From Sedimentisphaerales bacterium (GTDB taxonomy: Bacteria; Planctomycetota; Phycisphaerae; Sedimentisphaerales; SG8-4), in NCBI GenBank assembly GCA_016932895.1, contig JAFGCA010000075.1, positions 1 to 8,087 of the forward strand: a DNA stretch of 8,087 nucleotides. Direction: 5' to 3'. Position 1 is the first letter of the stretch, and each line of letters starts with the position of its first letter. Below are positions 1-6,471 of the stretch, one piece after another. The notes under the pieces are model-generated. The model saw nothing but the letters and a program-made list of their open reading frames with translations. It searched no databases and was not told the origin of the DNA. The position numbers were made by a program, and so were the translations under genes.

Positions 1-850
1 CCCGTCGAGCAACATGTGGGACGACTATGACAAGATCGGTAAAGGTGTCAATATGGACGCCTATAGCATCGGTAACGGGAAGGCGGTGTGGATCAACAAT
101 AAGGTCGCGCCATTTAACAATGCAAGAGTCAGGCAGGCGCTTTCGGTAGGCACCGACAGGATGCCTATCGCACAACTCATCAGGAGTGCAGATCTCCCGA
201 TACGGTACTGGCCGCAGCCGCCAGATACCCCGGGCTTCATTCCGGATAGCGATTTGCCGGCGGAAACAGCTCAGCTTTGGAAATATGATGTAGACAAAGC
301 GAAGCAGATGCTTGCCGAGGCCGGTTATCCTAACGGTTTCAAGACCGAGATGATCGTACGCGCGAGCGCCCTTAATCAGGATATCGCCGCGATTCTGCAG
401 GAACAGTGGGCGAAAATCGGTATCCAAGCCGAAATCAACGTACTCCAGCCGGCAGCTTTTGACCGAGATGCCTACGCCGTGGAATACAAGGGTTTGGCAA
501 TCCCCGACGGTTTTGACGCGTCAAATCCAATCGCCGTACTCTCTTCCGAAGGGCTAACGGGTGCGTACTACAACACCACGGGCTATTCGAATCCCGAGTT
601 TGATAGTGTGACGAACGAGCTGCTGCAGGAATTTGACCTCGACAGGCAAAACGAGCTCATTAAAGAGGCTTCACTGATCATCATGAAGGACGCGGCCTGC
701 ATACCGCTCGCGGTCTCCGCGTACAGAGTGTACTGGTGGGACTGGGTCAAGAACTACTTCGGTGAGTACAGCTTGAGTGACGGAAATAAGACTGAGATGA
801 TGTCCTGGATTTGGATAGACCAGGCGAGGAAGAAGGAGTTGGGATTCTGA
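1..850 (+). CDS. ABC transporter solute-binding protein, family 5 (peptide/nickel/oligosaccharide type), C-terminal part; 5' end outside window
   Basis: The reading frame is already open at base 2 (Pro-Ser-Ser-Asn before the first ATG at 14), so this is the 3' portion of a longer gene: 282 residues visible, against roughly 500-600 in the family. Recognised family 5 features are the block PFNNARVRQALSVGTDR near visible residues 37-53, the segment YDVDKAKQMLAEAGYPNGF that recurs in DppA/OppA-like proteins, and the closing lobe-I stretch ending in WDWVKNYF. Such proteins sit outside the membrane (lipoprotein or periplasmic) and deliver peptides, glycosides or sugar oligomers to an ABC permease. 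The ligand cannot be read from this part. No permease or ATPase gene follows; a strong terminator closes the transcript 32 nt after the stop, so any transporter partners must lie upstream. Next to sugar-acid enzymes, a carbohydrate-derived ligand is a reasonable guess only. Confidence 0.9.
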   Translation, partial: PSSNMWDDYDKIGKGVNMDAYSIGNGKAVWINNKVAPFNNARVRQALSVGTDRMPIAQLIRSADLPIRYWPQPPDTPGFIPDSDLPAETAQLWKYDVDKAKQMLAEAGYPNGFKTEMIVRASALNQDIAAILQEQWAKIGIQAEINVLQPAAFDRDAYAVEYKGLAIPDGFDASNPIAVLSSEGLTGAYYNTTGYSNPEFDSVTNELLQEFDLDRQNELIKEASLIIMKDAACIPLAVSAYRVYWWDWVKNYFGEYSLSDGNKTEMMSWIWIDQARKKELGF

Positions 851-881
851 CAAGCTGATTACTGGCTGTAAAAACCCATGG

Positions 882-914
882 GGGGCAAGGTTGATTACCT
901 TGCCCCTTTTTTTT
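882..914 (+). terminator. Rho-independent terminator of the binding-protein gene
   Basis: A perfect 9-bp stem GGGGCAAGG (882-890) / CCTTGCCCC (898-906) with a 7-nt loop is followed by eight T (907-914). It lies 32 nt after the stop at 850 and is textbook in form. On the other strand only a short T5 stretch follows at a distance, so it acts mainly on + transcripts. Confidence 0.87.
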
Positions 915-977
915 CGCACGGCGAACCCACTCCCCGCTCAGGGGATGTTGAAGCGGTCAAGTTCGGCGTTCCGCGGG

Positions 978-1011
978 AAAACCGGCGTTATCGAAGCCCC
1001 CGGATAACGCC
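978..1011 (-). terminator. Rho-independent terminator of MR-1 (minus strand)
   Basis: Read on the minus strand, GGCGTTATC (1011-1003) and GATAACGCC (992-984) form a perfect 9-bp stem with a 10-nt loop, beginning 4 nt after the stop codon of MR-1. It is followed by GG and four T (981-978). The T run is short, so efficiency may be moderate. With the terminator at 882-914 it separates two convergent transcripts. Confidence 0.6.
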
Positions 1012-1015
1012 ATCC

Positions 1016-2164
1016 TCATTGGATAAGGTTCGCTTCCAGCCAGTCTTCCTTTGGACTGTAACCCAGCCCCGGCTTCCCGTTCAGGATGAGATAGCCATCG
1101 GTGAAGTCAAGCGGCTCATCGAGCATCTCGTTGAATGTGGGGATGGCCTGGAAACCGCTTTCGAGACGGTAGAAATTAGGTATTGTCGAGCAGACGTGGG
1201 CTGCCGCGATGATTTCGTGCGGGCCGAGCGGAACGCAGTGCGGGCTGAAGGGGATGTTATACAGTTCGGCCAGGTTGGCGATCTTGCGGGCTTCACTGAT
1301 ACCGCCTGTCCAGAGTGTATCAGGCATGATGTAGTCGGTGAGACGATTCTGGAGGATGGGGACGAAGTCCCAGCGGGTGTACAGGCGCTCGCCCACGCAA
1401 ATCGAGACCTTGGTGTTCTCGCGCACCGTGCGGAGCGCGTCGACGGATTCGGGGGGTACCGGCTCTTCAAACCAGTGGATGCCGAACCGCTCATGGAGCG
1501 TGTTGGCAAGCCGGATGGCGGTCGGAACATTGTAGTGGCCGTGTGCGTCGATCAATACCTCGTGCCGGGGACCGACGACGCAGCGGACGGCATCGATGAT
1601 GTCATAGCCGAGCTGCTCACCTTCCTCCGAGATCTGGCCGTCCTGATGCATGCGATGGAAGGGGCGCATCGTGAGGAACGGATCGACCTTGCTCGCAGTG
1701 TATCCCTGGTCGATGACGTTCTTCCTTGCGCAATCGGCGAATTCCTCGGGCGTCTTGGCGCCGATGAACCAGGTATTGTTATAGAGCAGGATTTTGTCCC
1801 GGAAGCGGCCGCCGAGAAGCTCGTAGACGGGCTTGCCAACTTCCTTTCCTTTGATGTCCCACAGTGCGAGATCGACGGCAGAGGTGATAGCCGTGCCAAA
1901 GCCCCGGGACCCAAAGTAGGTGAACTGGCGATAGATCTTGTGCCACAGGCGATCGACATCGGCGGGATCCTCGCCGATGAGAAGCTCGCGGACCTCTTCG
2001 AGCCCCGTCCGGCAGACGCGCGCAACGTTTTTCTGGGCCGCCCCCGCCTCGCCCCATCCGGTGATGCCGGCATCTGTATCGATACGAAAATAAGTCCAGG
2101 TGCCGTGTTCACGTCCCGTGCCGGCGGCATCGACGGTATAAACCTTCGTGTCGGTGATTCTCAT
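1016..2164 (-). CDS. MR-1: mandelate racemase/muconate lactonizing enzyme family protein, dehydratase-like (complete, 382 aa)
   Basis: Enolase-superfamily enzyme: N-terminal capping domain (about residues 1-120, ending ALWDIKGK...YELLGG) then a modified TIM barrel. Key positions are all present: K159-x-D161 at the second barrel strand, D206-A-H208, E233 in WFEEP, E259 in VGERLYTRWDF, H309 in SPH and E335. Spacings E233-E259 (26), E259-H309 (50) and E259-E335 (76) match D-galactonate dehydratase-type enzymes, so Mg2+-dependent dehydration of a sugar acid is likely. The exact substrate is unknown and no symbol is given. The start at 2164 is preferred because AAGGAAG lies 5 nt upstream and the protein then begins MRITDTK like its relatives. 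An in-frame ATG at 2188 would add 8 residues and also has an SD-like AGGAAGG. Promoter P1 lies about 120 nt upstream, so it is transcribed separately from the Gfo/Idh gene behind it. Confidence 0.93.
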   Translation of the reverse strand: MRITDTKVYTVDAAGTGREHGTWTYFRIDTDAGITGWGEAGAAQKNVARVCRTGLEEVRELLIGEDPADVDRLWHKIYRQFTYFGSRGFGTAITSAVDLALWDIKGKEVGKPVYELLGGRFRDKILLYNNTWFIGAKTPEEFADCARKNVIDQGYTASKVDPFLTMRPFHRMHQDGQISEEGEQLGYDIIDAVRCVVGPRHEVLIDAHGHYNVPTAIRLANTLHERFGIHWFEEPVPPESVDALRTVRENTKVSICVGERLYTRWDFVPILQNRLTDYIMPDTLWTGGISEARKIANLAELYNIPFSPHCVPLGPHEIIAAAHVCSTIPNFYRLESGFQAIPTFNEMLDEPLDFTDGYLILNGKPGLGYSPKEDWLEANLIQ

Positions 2165-2283
2165 ATATTCTTCCTTTTCCGTGGACATTGCCCCGCCCTT
2201 CCTGCCGTACGAACATCGACGGTGTCACGAGCAGCTTCGGCACGTTTGCTGAACCGGCCTGCTGCCCGGGTCGAGCGGGGATT
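2165..2283 (-). other. Presumed 5' leader of MR-1 transcript
   Basis: If transcription starts 6-7 nt after the P1 -10 box, the MR-1 message carries an untranslated leader of about 119 nt. This is long compared with the roughly 18-nt leader predicted for the sister promoter P2. I see short complementary stretches (for example AGCA/TGCT around 2230-2250 on the + strand) but no recognisable riboswitch or convincing hairpin. The two possible ATG starts of MR-1 (2188 and 2164) both fall at its end. Confidence 0.3.
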
Positions 2284-2289
2284 ACCAAG

Positions 2290-2318
2290 ATGATAAGAGC
2301 CGTTATCCGGGCTGTCAA
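2290..2318 (-). promoter_or_regulatory. P1: sigma70-type promoter of MR-1
   Basis: On the minus strand TTGACA (2318-2313, perfect -35) is followed by exactly 17 nt and TATCAT (2295-2290, 5 of 6 match to the -10). The spacer GCCCGGATAACGGCTCT is almost the same as in P2 (14 of 17 identical) and holds an imperfect dyad AGCC-N8-GGCT. Conservation of a spacer, which RNA polymerase does not read for sequence, suggests an operator overlapping the promoter or a recent duplication. Confidence 0.75.
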
Positions 2319-2325
2319 GGAAAGA

Positions 2326-2375
2326 ACGAAATCAGCAGCCGCCTGCAAAGCAGGCGGCTTTTGCTTTGGTAAAAT
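2326..2375 (+). repeat. Dispersed hairpin block, copy 1 (partner at 6609-6687)
   Basis: This block shares with the region upstream of MR-4 the order ACGAA-ATCA-CA, the 19-nt hairpin CCGCCTGCAAAGCAGGCGG, then GGCGGCTTT(T/A)GCTTTGGTAAAA. Here the stem is 10 bp (2337-2346 / 2350-2359) with loop AAA, followed on the + strand by TTTGCTTTGG. It could act as a weak + strand terminator or as an insulator. It lies between the end of the Gfo/Idh gene and P1 and may stop minus-strand read-through into MR-1. The loop segment CAAAGCA (2346-2352) is complementary to TGCTTTG (2362-2368), so an alternative fold is possible. Confidence 0.6.
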
Positions 2376-2507
2376 TCACCTGGCATGCGGAGCGACTCGA
2401 TCCACGGGCGCGGATTGTGCCTTGGCATAAGCATCGAGCTGCGAATCCCCGCGCGAGGTCTCGTCGGGTTCCCGGTTTGACCTGGCGGCGAATATCGAAC
2501 ACCACGA
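2376..2507. other. Intergenic stretch with no gene seen
   Basis: Between the hairpin block and the stop of the Gfo/Idh gene I find no coding sequence I recognise on either strand, no tRNA and no terminator. In the paired region upstream of MR-4 the same hairpin block leads directly into an SD and start codon. Here that gene is absent, so this stretch may be scar sequence left by a rearrangement. Confidence 0.4.
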
Positions 2508-3557
2508 TTACGGTTCAAGAGGTAAGAGCACCGGCCGGCGCTTCTCCGATGATTGCAGGGCCGCCTGACACAGCTCAACCGCCGCTTTGCCATCGGCTCC
2601 GGTCACGGATGGTGTTCGGTTTTCCAAAACGGCGTCGATATACTCCTGAACCATATTGATGTAAGCCTCGAGACGGACTGGGTCGGATGGGTTCATCGGA
2701 TTGAGCGGCGGCTGCTCGAAGACGCGTTCCCAGCCTTTTTCGGTTGCGGCGTCGAAGTGCGAGTATCCGTCAACATCCAGCAAGCCCCGCTCACCGACGA
2801 TCTGGGTTCTGAATTGGCTTAAGGAGAAGACGTGACCGGGTAGCTCCAGACAGGACCACACCTGCGCCATCGCCCCGTGTTCAAAGGCGATTTGCGCCAT
2901 CGAACTTGAGTTCGGGATGTGATGCGCCCCGTACCGGTTTATCTGGGCGAATATCGATGAAGCATTGTCTCCGGCAAGCCAGCGCACCATGTCAAAGGCG
3001 TGAACGGAGAACCCCATAAAAAGGCCTCCGCCGGCCTCATCCAGGTAGAAAGGGCGGTCGCCAACCATCTTCAGCGAGCTGTCAAGGGTTTGGAATCCCC
3101 AATGGCGGATCTGCTGCACCGCCCCGATTCGCCCCTCGTCGATCCAACTCCGGGCCAGCTGATGCGCCCGTCGGAAACGCTGGCTCTGAACCACCATGAG
3201 GATCACACCGGCCCTATCACAGGTCTCAATGATTGTCTGGGCTTGAGAAACATTCGGAGCCATCGGTTTTTCGACCAGTACGTGCTTGCCGGCCGCCGCC
3301 GCCAGCTGAATCTCTTCGAGATGGGCTATGTCCGGGGTTGTCAGAACCAGCGCGTCTATGTCAGCTCGCGCGATGAGATCTGTTACATTGGGGATGTGCT
3401 CAAGACCGTAGTCGGCCGCGAGCTTTGGAGCGCGTTTTCCGCCGGCAACGGCCGCGGGCCGGGCACGTTCGTTGTATCGCGCTAAACACTCCGCATAGGT
3501 CCGCCCCATGAAGCCTGAACCGACGATGCCGATTCTCAGATTACCACGTTTTGCCAT
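2508..3557 (-). CDS. Gfo/Idh/MocA family NAD(P)-dependent oxidoreductase (349 aa)
   Basis: An N-terminal Rossmann fold begins RIGIVGSGFMG (glycines at residues 10, 13, 15, 18), and the family EKP motif HVLVEKP is at residues 92-98, where the lysine is the usual catalytic residue. The second domain carries GGGLFMGFSVHAFDMVRWLAG, the equivalent of the family's DxGxHxxD block. H186 and D189 are kept, but the first Asp and the Gly are replaced by Gly and Ser. Family members oxidise or reduce sugars, inositols and related polyols in the cytoplasm; the substrate here cannot be told. The start at 3557 is chosen because AGGAG lies 7 nt upstream and the Rossmann fold follows at once. Longer in-frame starts up to 3692 would add 45 residues of low-complexity, non-family sequence. 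It is transcribed toward MR-1 but 343 nt separate them, with an independent promoter between. It is divergent from MR-2. Confidence 0.93.
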   Translation of the reverse strand: MAKRGNLRIGIVGSGFMGRTYAECLARYNERARPAAVAGGKRAPKLAADYGLEHIPNVTDLIARADIDALVLTTPDIAHLEEIQLAAAAGKHVLVEKPMAPNVSQAQTIIETCDRAGVILMVVQSQRFRRAHQLARSWIDEGRIGAVQQIRHWGFQTLDSSLKMVGDRPFYLDEAGGGLFMGFSVHAFDMVRWLAGDNASSIFAQINRYGAHHIPNSSSMAQIAFEHGAMAQVWSCLELPGHVFSLSQFRTQIVGERGLLDVDGYSHFDAATEKGWERVFEQPPLNPMNPSDPVRLEAYINMVQEYIDAVLENRTPSVTGADGKAAVELCQAALQSSEKRRPVLLPLEP

Positions 3558-3694
3558 TGGTTCTCTCCTCAAAGACAGTTTGTGGAGTTTGTGTTCTCTT
3601 GTGATCTTATAGTCCCCCGCTGAAGCGCCGGCGTCAACGCCCTGAGCCGGCACCGGCAGCTCCCGCACATACCGAAGGACACATACAGCCAAAG

Positions 3695-3723
3695 GCCGGA
3701 CCGCTGTTTAGCGGGCGTCCGGC
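3695..3723. other. Strong stem-loop in the divergent Gfo/Idh - MR-2 intergenic region
   Basis: GCCGGAC (3695-3701) pairs with GTCCGGC (3717-3723). Inside, CGCT (3702-3705) pairs with AGCG (3710-3713) around a GTTT loop, leaving GGC bulged. No T tract follows on either strand, so this is not a typical terminator. It could be a barrier between divergent transcripts or part of a leader. It is certain as a dyad, but its function is unknown. Confidence 0.45.
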
Positions 3724-3762
3724 TGTTGTAGATCTTTCGTAAGGGTGGTAAGAATATGGTGG

Positions 3763-3779
3763 CGGATCATAGAGATCCG
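3763..3779. promoter_or_regulatory. Palindrome upstream of MR-2, possible operator
   Basis: CGGATC (3763-3768) and GATCCG (3774-3779) form a perfect 6-bp inverted repeat around ATAGA, ending 29 nt before the MR-2 start and just upstream of its SD. The size and position suit a dimeric repressor such as a GntR- or IclR-type protein. No clear -35/-10 pair could be placed next to it, so the regulatory reading is inference. Confidence 0.3.
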
Positions 3780-3808
3780 TTTGCCGTCATGCAGAGGAGA
3801 CAAAGAGA

Positions 3809-4981
3809 ATGACGAGTGCATTGAAAAACGCGACAGGCCAACTCAAGATCACGGCCATCAAAGCGCTGCAGCTCAAGAGCGGTGAGACGTTTGTTCGAGT
3901 GGAAACCGACGCCGGTATCCACGGCTACGGCCCGTGTCATGGCGTCACCGGGCCGTTTATACGCGCGGCCATTGCCGCTCTTGAGGGGCCGCGGTGCCCG
4001 CACCTCGGCCTTATCGGAAAGGATCCGCTGGCCGTAGAAGTTCATTTCCACAACATGTTCTACGCGTTTCCGCAACGGGGCGGGGGCCGCGTCATGGGCG
4101 TGTTGAGCGCCATCGACATCGCGCTCTGGGACATCGCCGGGAAAGTGTTAGGACAGCCGGTATGCCGTTTGCTCGGTGGTCCATTCCGTGATGAAATCGC
4201 GCTCTATTCTCACTGCGGCGGCGGCGACTTCCTGAGCCAGGACGAATGGCGAGCCCGCGCGCAGGATATGAAAGATGATCCTTACGGCTTCAAGGCCTAT
4301 AAGATCGACATCCATCATGTTTACGGCGGCCACATGCTGCAGTACGTGCCCAGCATGGGCCCGCGGGTGGCGCGAAATGTCGCCAAAGCATACGGGCTGG
4401 CCCGCGAGGCCCTGGGCGACGAAATCGACATCATCGTCCATTGCCACAACGAACTGGACCTGCCTACCGCGATCAAAGTGGCCGAGGCGGTGGAGCCCAT
4501 CAAACCGCTCTACTTCGAAGATCCGATAGCCCCCGAGTTCGGCGATTCCTGGTTGGCCTTGCGCCGGAGTACGCGGTTACCGATTCTGACCGGTGAGAAC
4601 ATCGCCCTGGCCGAGGGTGCGCTCCCTTTTTTGCAGCACCAGGCCGTTGATAGCCTTCAGCCCGACCTCATCAACTGCGGTGGTATTACCGGGGCCAAAC
4701 GTATCGCCGACCTGGCCGCGCTCTACCGCATTCCGATTTCGTGCCACAACGTCAGCGGCTACGTGCTGAACATGGCTTCGTTGCAATTTTCGGCTGCCGT
4801 CTTCAACTGCCCGCTCATGGAGTGCCGGCGGCTCGCGGCCGAAGCGCCGGAAGCGACAGGCGAGAAGCTCGTCATCAGCGACGGCAGGATGAGAATTCCA
4901 ATGCGGCCCGGTCTAGGGCTGGAGTTGGATTTTGATTATCTCAAGGCCAATCGCGCAGAGGATGAGCCATGGTGGAGCTAG
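3809..4981 (+). CDS. MR-2: MR/MLE family enzyme with His at the first metal-ligand position (complete, 390 aa)
   Basis: This is a full enolase-superfamily protein: a capping domain through ALWDIAGK...CRLLGG (residue 124), then the barrel. Motif positions are K165-I-D167, H211-C-H213-N-E, E237 in YFEDP, E263 in TGEN, H313-N in SCHN and E338. Spacings 211-237-263 (26 and 26), 263-313 (50) and 263-338 (75) are exactly those of galactonate-dehydratase-type enzymes. The residue normally Asp at position 211 is His. Function is probably dehydration or epimerisation of a sugar acid; the substrate is unknown and the ligand change makes transfer of function risky. An N-terminal extension of about 11 residues precedes the usual KITAIK start. 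AGGAG (3795-3799) lies 9 nt before the ATG and decides the start. The C-terminus ends EDEPWWS. It is divergent from the Gfo/Idh gene and followed by the aldolase remnant, which may once have been in the same operon. Confidence 0.92.
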   Translation: MTSALKNATGQLKITAIKALQLKSGETFVRVETDAGIHGYGPCHGVTGPFIRAAIAALEGPRCPHLGLIGKDPLAVEVHFHNMFYAFPQRGGGRVMGVLSAIDIALWDIAGKVLGQPVCRLLGGPFRDEIALYSHCGGGDFLSQDEWRARAQDMKDDPYGFKAYKIDIHHVYGGHMLQYVPSMGPRVARNVAKAYGLAREALGDEIDIIVHCHNELDLPTAIKVAEAVEPIKPLYFEDPIAPEFGDSWLALRRSTRLPILTGENIALAEGALPFLQHQAVDSLQPDLINCGGITGAKRIADLAALYRIPISCHNVSGYVLNMASLQFSAAVFNCPLMECRRLAAEAPEATGEKLVISDGRMRIPMRPGLGLELDFDYLKANRAEDEPWWS

Positions 4982-4996
4982 AAAACTCCCACTTTT
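4972..4996 (+). terminator. Possible weak terminator overlapping the MR-2 stop codon
   Basis: GTGGAG (4972-4977) can pair with CTCCCAC (4986-4992) with one bulged C, an 8-nt loop containing the stop codon, and TTTT (4993-4996) after the stem. The stem is short, so read-through toward the former aldolase gene is plausible. Confidence 0.3.
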
Positions 4997-5040
4997 GGAA
5001 ATGAGGCCATGGCTATTCAGGCTTTCTGAACCTTTGCGCA

Positions 5041-5420
5041 GTGCCGGTGGCTATTGACGTCTCACATAACGCAGAGAGGAGACTCTACTGCTGCAGCTTT
5101 ACCTTGAAGGACATTGAACGGATGTGTATGCCGGCCGACCATATGGGTATGCCCGTCCTCGCCAGGGTGCCCAATAACCAGCCGTCGGCGATCCTGCAGT
5201 TCCTCGACCGCGGTGTCATGGGTATCCACTGGCGCCATATTGAGACTAGGGAAAACGTGGAGGCGCTTGTGAGGGCCTGCAAGTTCGCGCCGAATGGTCT
5301 CGCCCAGCCTCTCGGGTACGTGGGCCAGCCCGAAGACCCGGACGCGGTCAAAGCGAGAGAAAAGCGGCGCAGGCGCGAGCTTCCGGAAAGACTTTCGGAC
5401 TTCATCTGATTGCGCAATTG
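5041..5420 (+). pseudogene. HpcH/HpaI-family aldolase remnant (truncated, internally deleted, frameshifted)
   Basis: From about 5095 the + frame reads FTLKDIERMCMPAD, VLARVPNNQPSAILQFLDRG, GIHWRHIETRENVEALVRA and CKFAPNG. This is the N-terminal half of a class II 2-keto-3-deoxy acid aldolase barrel, including the R-V-P arginine. At about 5296 it jumps to LAQPLGYVGQPEDPD, which in the family lies some 60 residues later, so the segment with the two metal ligands (Glu and Asp; E149 and D175 in E. coli HpaI) is missing. After 5361 the family sequence continues two frames over as AAQARASGKTFGLHL (5364-5408) while the original frame runs into TGA at 5407. The C-terminal part is gone. The N-terminal roughly 45-50 residues are also missing: an SD-like AGAGGAG (5075-5081), resembling the one before MR-2, lies only about 15 nt before the recognisable sequence. 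The apparent GTG start at 5041 is therefore probably not real. An intact version would have cleaved the product of the neighbouring dehydratases. Confidence 0.75.
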
Positions 5421-5448
5421 GGGATCGCCGAAGCGCTGGCCTCGATTC

Positions 5449-6447
5449 CTATCGCCCTTCCAGTTCGGGCACGACCGGCACCTGTGCCATAGGAGGGTAA
5501 ACGCCTTCTCCGGTGAACGGGTCTGCGTCGCAAACCTCTTCGTCCAGCTCGTATCCAATACCGGGATCGGTCGGCGGAATGATGTAGCTGTCCTGCCATT
5601 CGATTGGTTTCTTCAGCACCTCACCGTAGAAGCCTCCGAAGGTTTCGATACTCTCCTGTATCAGAAAACTCGGGCTGCATGTCGCCAGCTGAATGTTTGC
5701 CGCGGCTTCGATCGGTCCTGCGTACAGGTGGGATGCCATCTGCACGTAATGTGCCTCGGTCATGCCCGCGATCTTCTTGGCCTCGAGAATCCCTCCAACG
5801 CGTGCCAGTGCCGGCTGCAGTATCGCCACTCCGTCGTGCCGCAGCAGATCGACAAAATCGTACTTGCTCACCAACCGTTCGCCTGTCGCCACGGGGATGC
5901 TCGTCGCGTGCGCGACGAGCCCCATCTCGTGGCGGTTCTCGGGCGGTACCGGCTCCTCAAACCAGAGCGGGTCGGACTTTTCCAGCCTCTTCGCCAGCCG
6001 GATTGCCGACGATGTGGTCATCTCGCCATGAGTTTTCACCAGGAGATCGGCCTTGTTCCCGGCGACCTTACGCAGGTTCTCACTGACCTTGCCGCCGAGC
6101 AGGTTGTAGACCGGTTGGTCAAGCGCTTTCCCGACAATGTCCCAGAGCGCGATCTCGATGGCGCTCATCACGTCCGCCATCGTGAATTCAGGATGATGCG
6201 AATACCCCGCTGCGTACATAACGCGCCAGATGGTCTCCATCTGAAACGGGCTGCGGCCAACGACGTAGCGACGAGCGATATCCTCGATCAATTCCCGAAC
6301 CTTACCGGGAGCGAACGGTACGCCGTACGCCCCGCCGTAACCGGCAATACCGTTGTCGGCGGTTAGTTTGAGAAAGATCCAGAACGGGCCGCCGCGGAAG
6401 GGGGGTGGATTCGCTACGGCCCAGGTTTTGACATCTTTGATCTGCAT
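5449..6447 (-). CDS. MR-3: MR/MLE family protein with a large in-frame internal deletion (332 aa); likely inactive
   Basis: It begins MQIKDVKTWAVANPPPFRGG and has a normal capping domain through IALWDIVGK...YNLLGG (residue 119). Only 19 residues then separate LLGG from the VKTHGEM segment, which sits at the first metal-ligand position. In the other three MR proteins here this distance is 75-87. About 56-68 residues covering the first barrel strands and the KxD/KxK catalytic lysine are missing, joined near residues 126-127 (about 6065-6072). The rest is in order: E164 in WFEEP, E190 in TGERL, H240 in ASH and E265, with the family spacings 26, 50 and 75. K138 stands where Asp or Glu is expected. 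The frame has no stop, so the loss is either recent or tolerated, but a barrel without these strands is unlikely to catalyse the usual reaction. The ATG at 6447 follows AGGAG at 10 nt; P2 lies just upstream. The gene ends 29 bp from the end of the recognisable aldolase remnant. Confidence 0.85.
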   Translation of the reverse strand: MQIKDVKTWAVANPPPFRGGPFWIFLKLTADNGIAGYGGAYGVPFAPGKVRELIEDIARRYVVGRSPFQMETIWRVMYAAGYSHHPEFTMADVMSAIEIALWDIVGKALDQPVYNLLGGKVSENLRKVAGNKADLLVKTHGEMTTSSAIRLAKRLEKSDPLWFEEPVPPENRHEMGLVAHATSIPVATGERLVSKYDFVDLLRHDGVAILQPALARVGGILEAKKIAGMTEAHYVQMASHLYAGPIEAAANIQLATCSPSFLIQESIETFGGFYGEVLKKPIEWQDSYIIPPTDPGIGYELDEEVCDADPFTGEGVYPPMAQVPVVPELEGR

Positions 6448-6471
6448 GGCGACATGACTCCTTTTTACAAA

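Noticed and set aside
878..2293. Long + strand open frame (471 codons) across MR-1
   Set aside because: It is the antisense shadow of MR-1, which has full enolase-superfamily motifs. The shadow has no recognisable domain and would start inside the terminator hairpin.
2376..2507. Possible short coding remnant on the + strand (VKFTWHAERLDPRARIV)
   Set aside because: No family is recognisable, there is no SD, and the frame runs into the antisense of the Gfo/Idh gene.
3558..3692. 45-residue N-terminal extension of the Gfo/Idh protein
   Set aside because: The good SD (AGGAG, 7 nt) before 3557 and the Rossmann fold starting there make the extension unlikely; its sequence resembles no domain.
5041..5409. 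Intact 122-residue protein from the GTG at 5041
   Set aside because: Family similarity begins only at about 5095, jumps at 5296 and continues in another frame after 5361, so a broken aldolase explains it better.
5408..5422. Palindromic TTGCGCAA region between convergent genes as a terminator
   Set aside because: It is very short with no T tract on either side; chance is a sufficient explanation.
5410..6366. Long + strand open frame (318 codons) across MR-3
   Set aside because: It is antisense to MR-3 and low in recognisable motifs; its openness follows from GC-rich codon use on the other strand.
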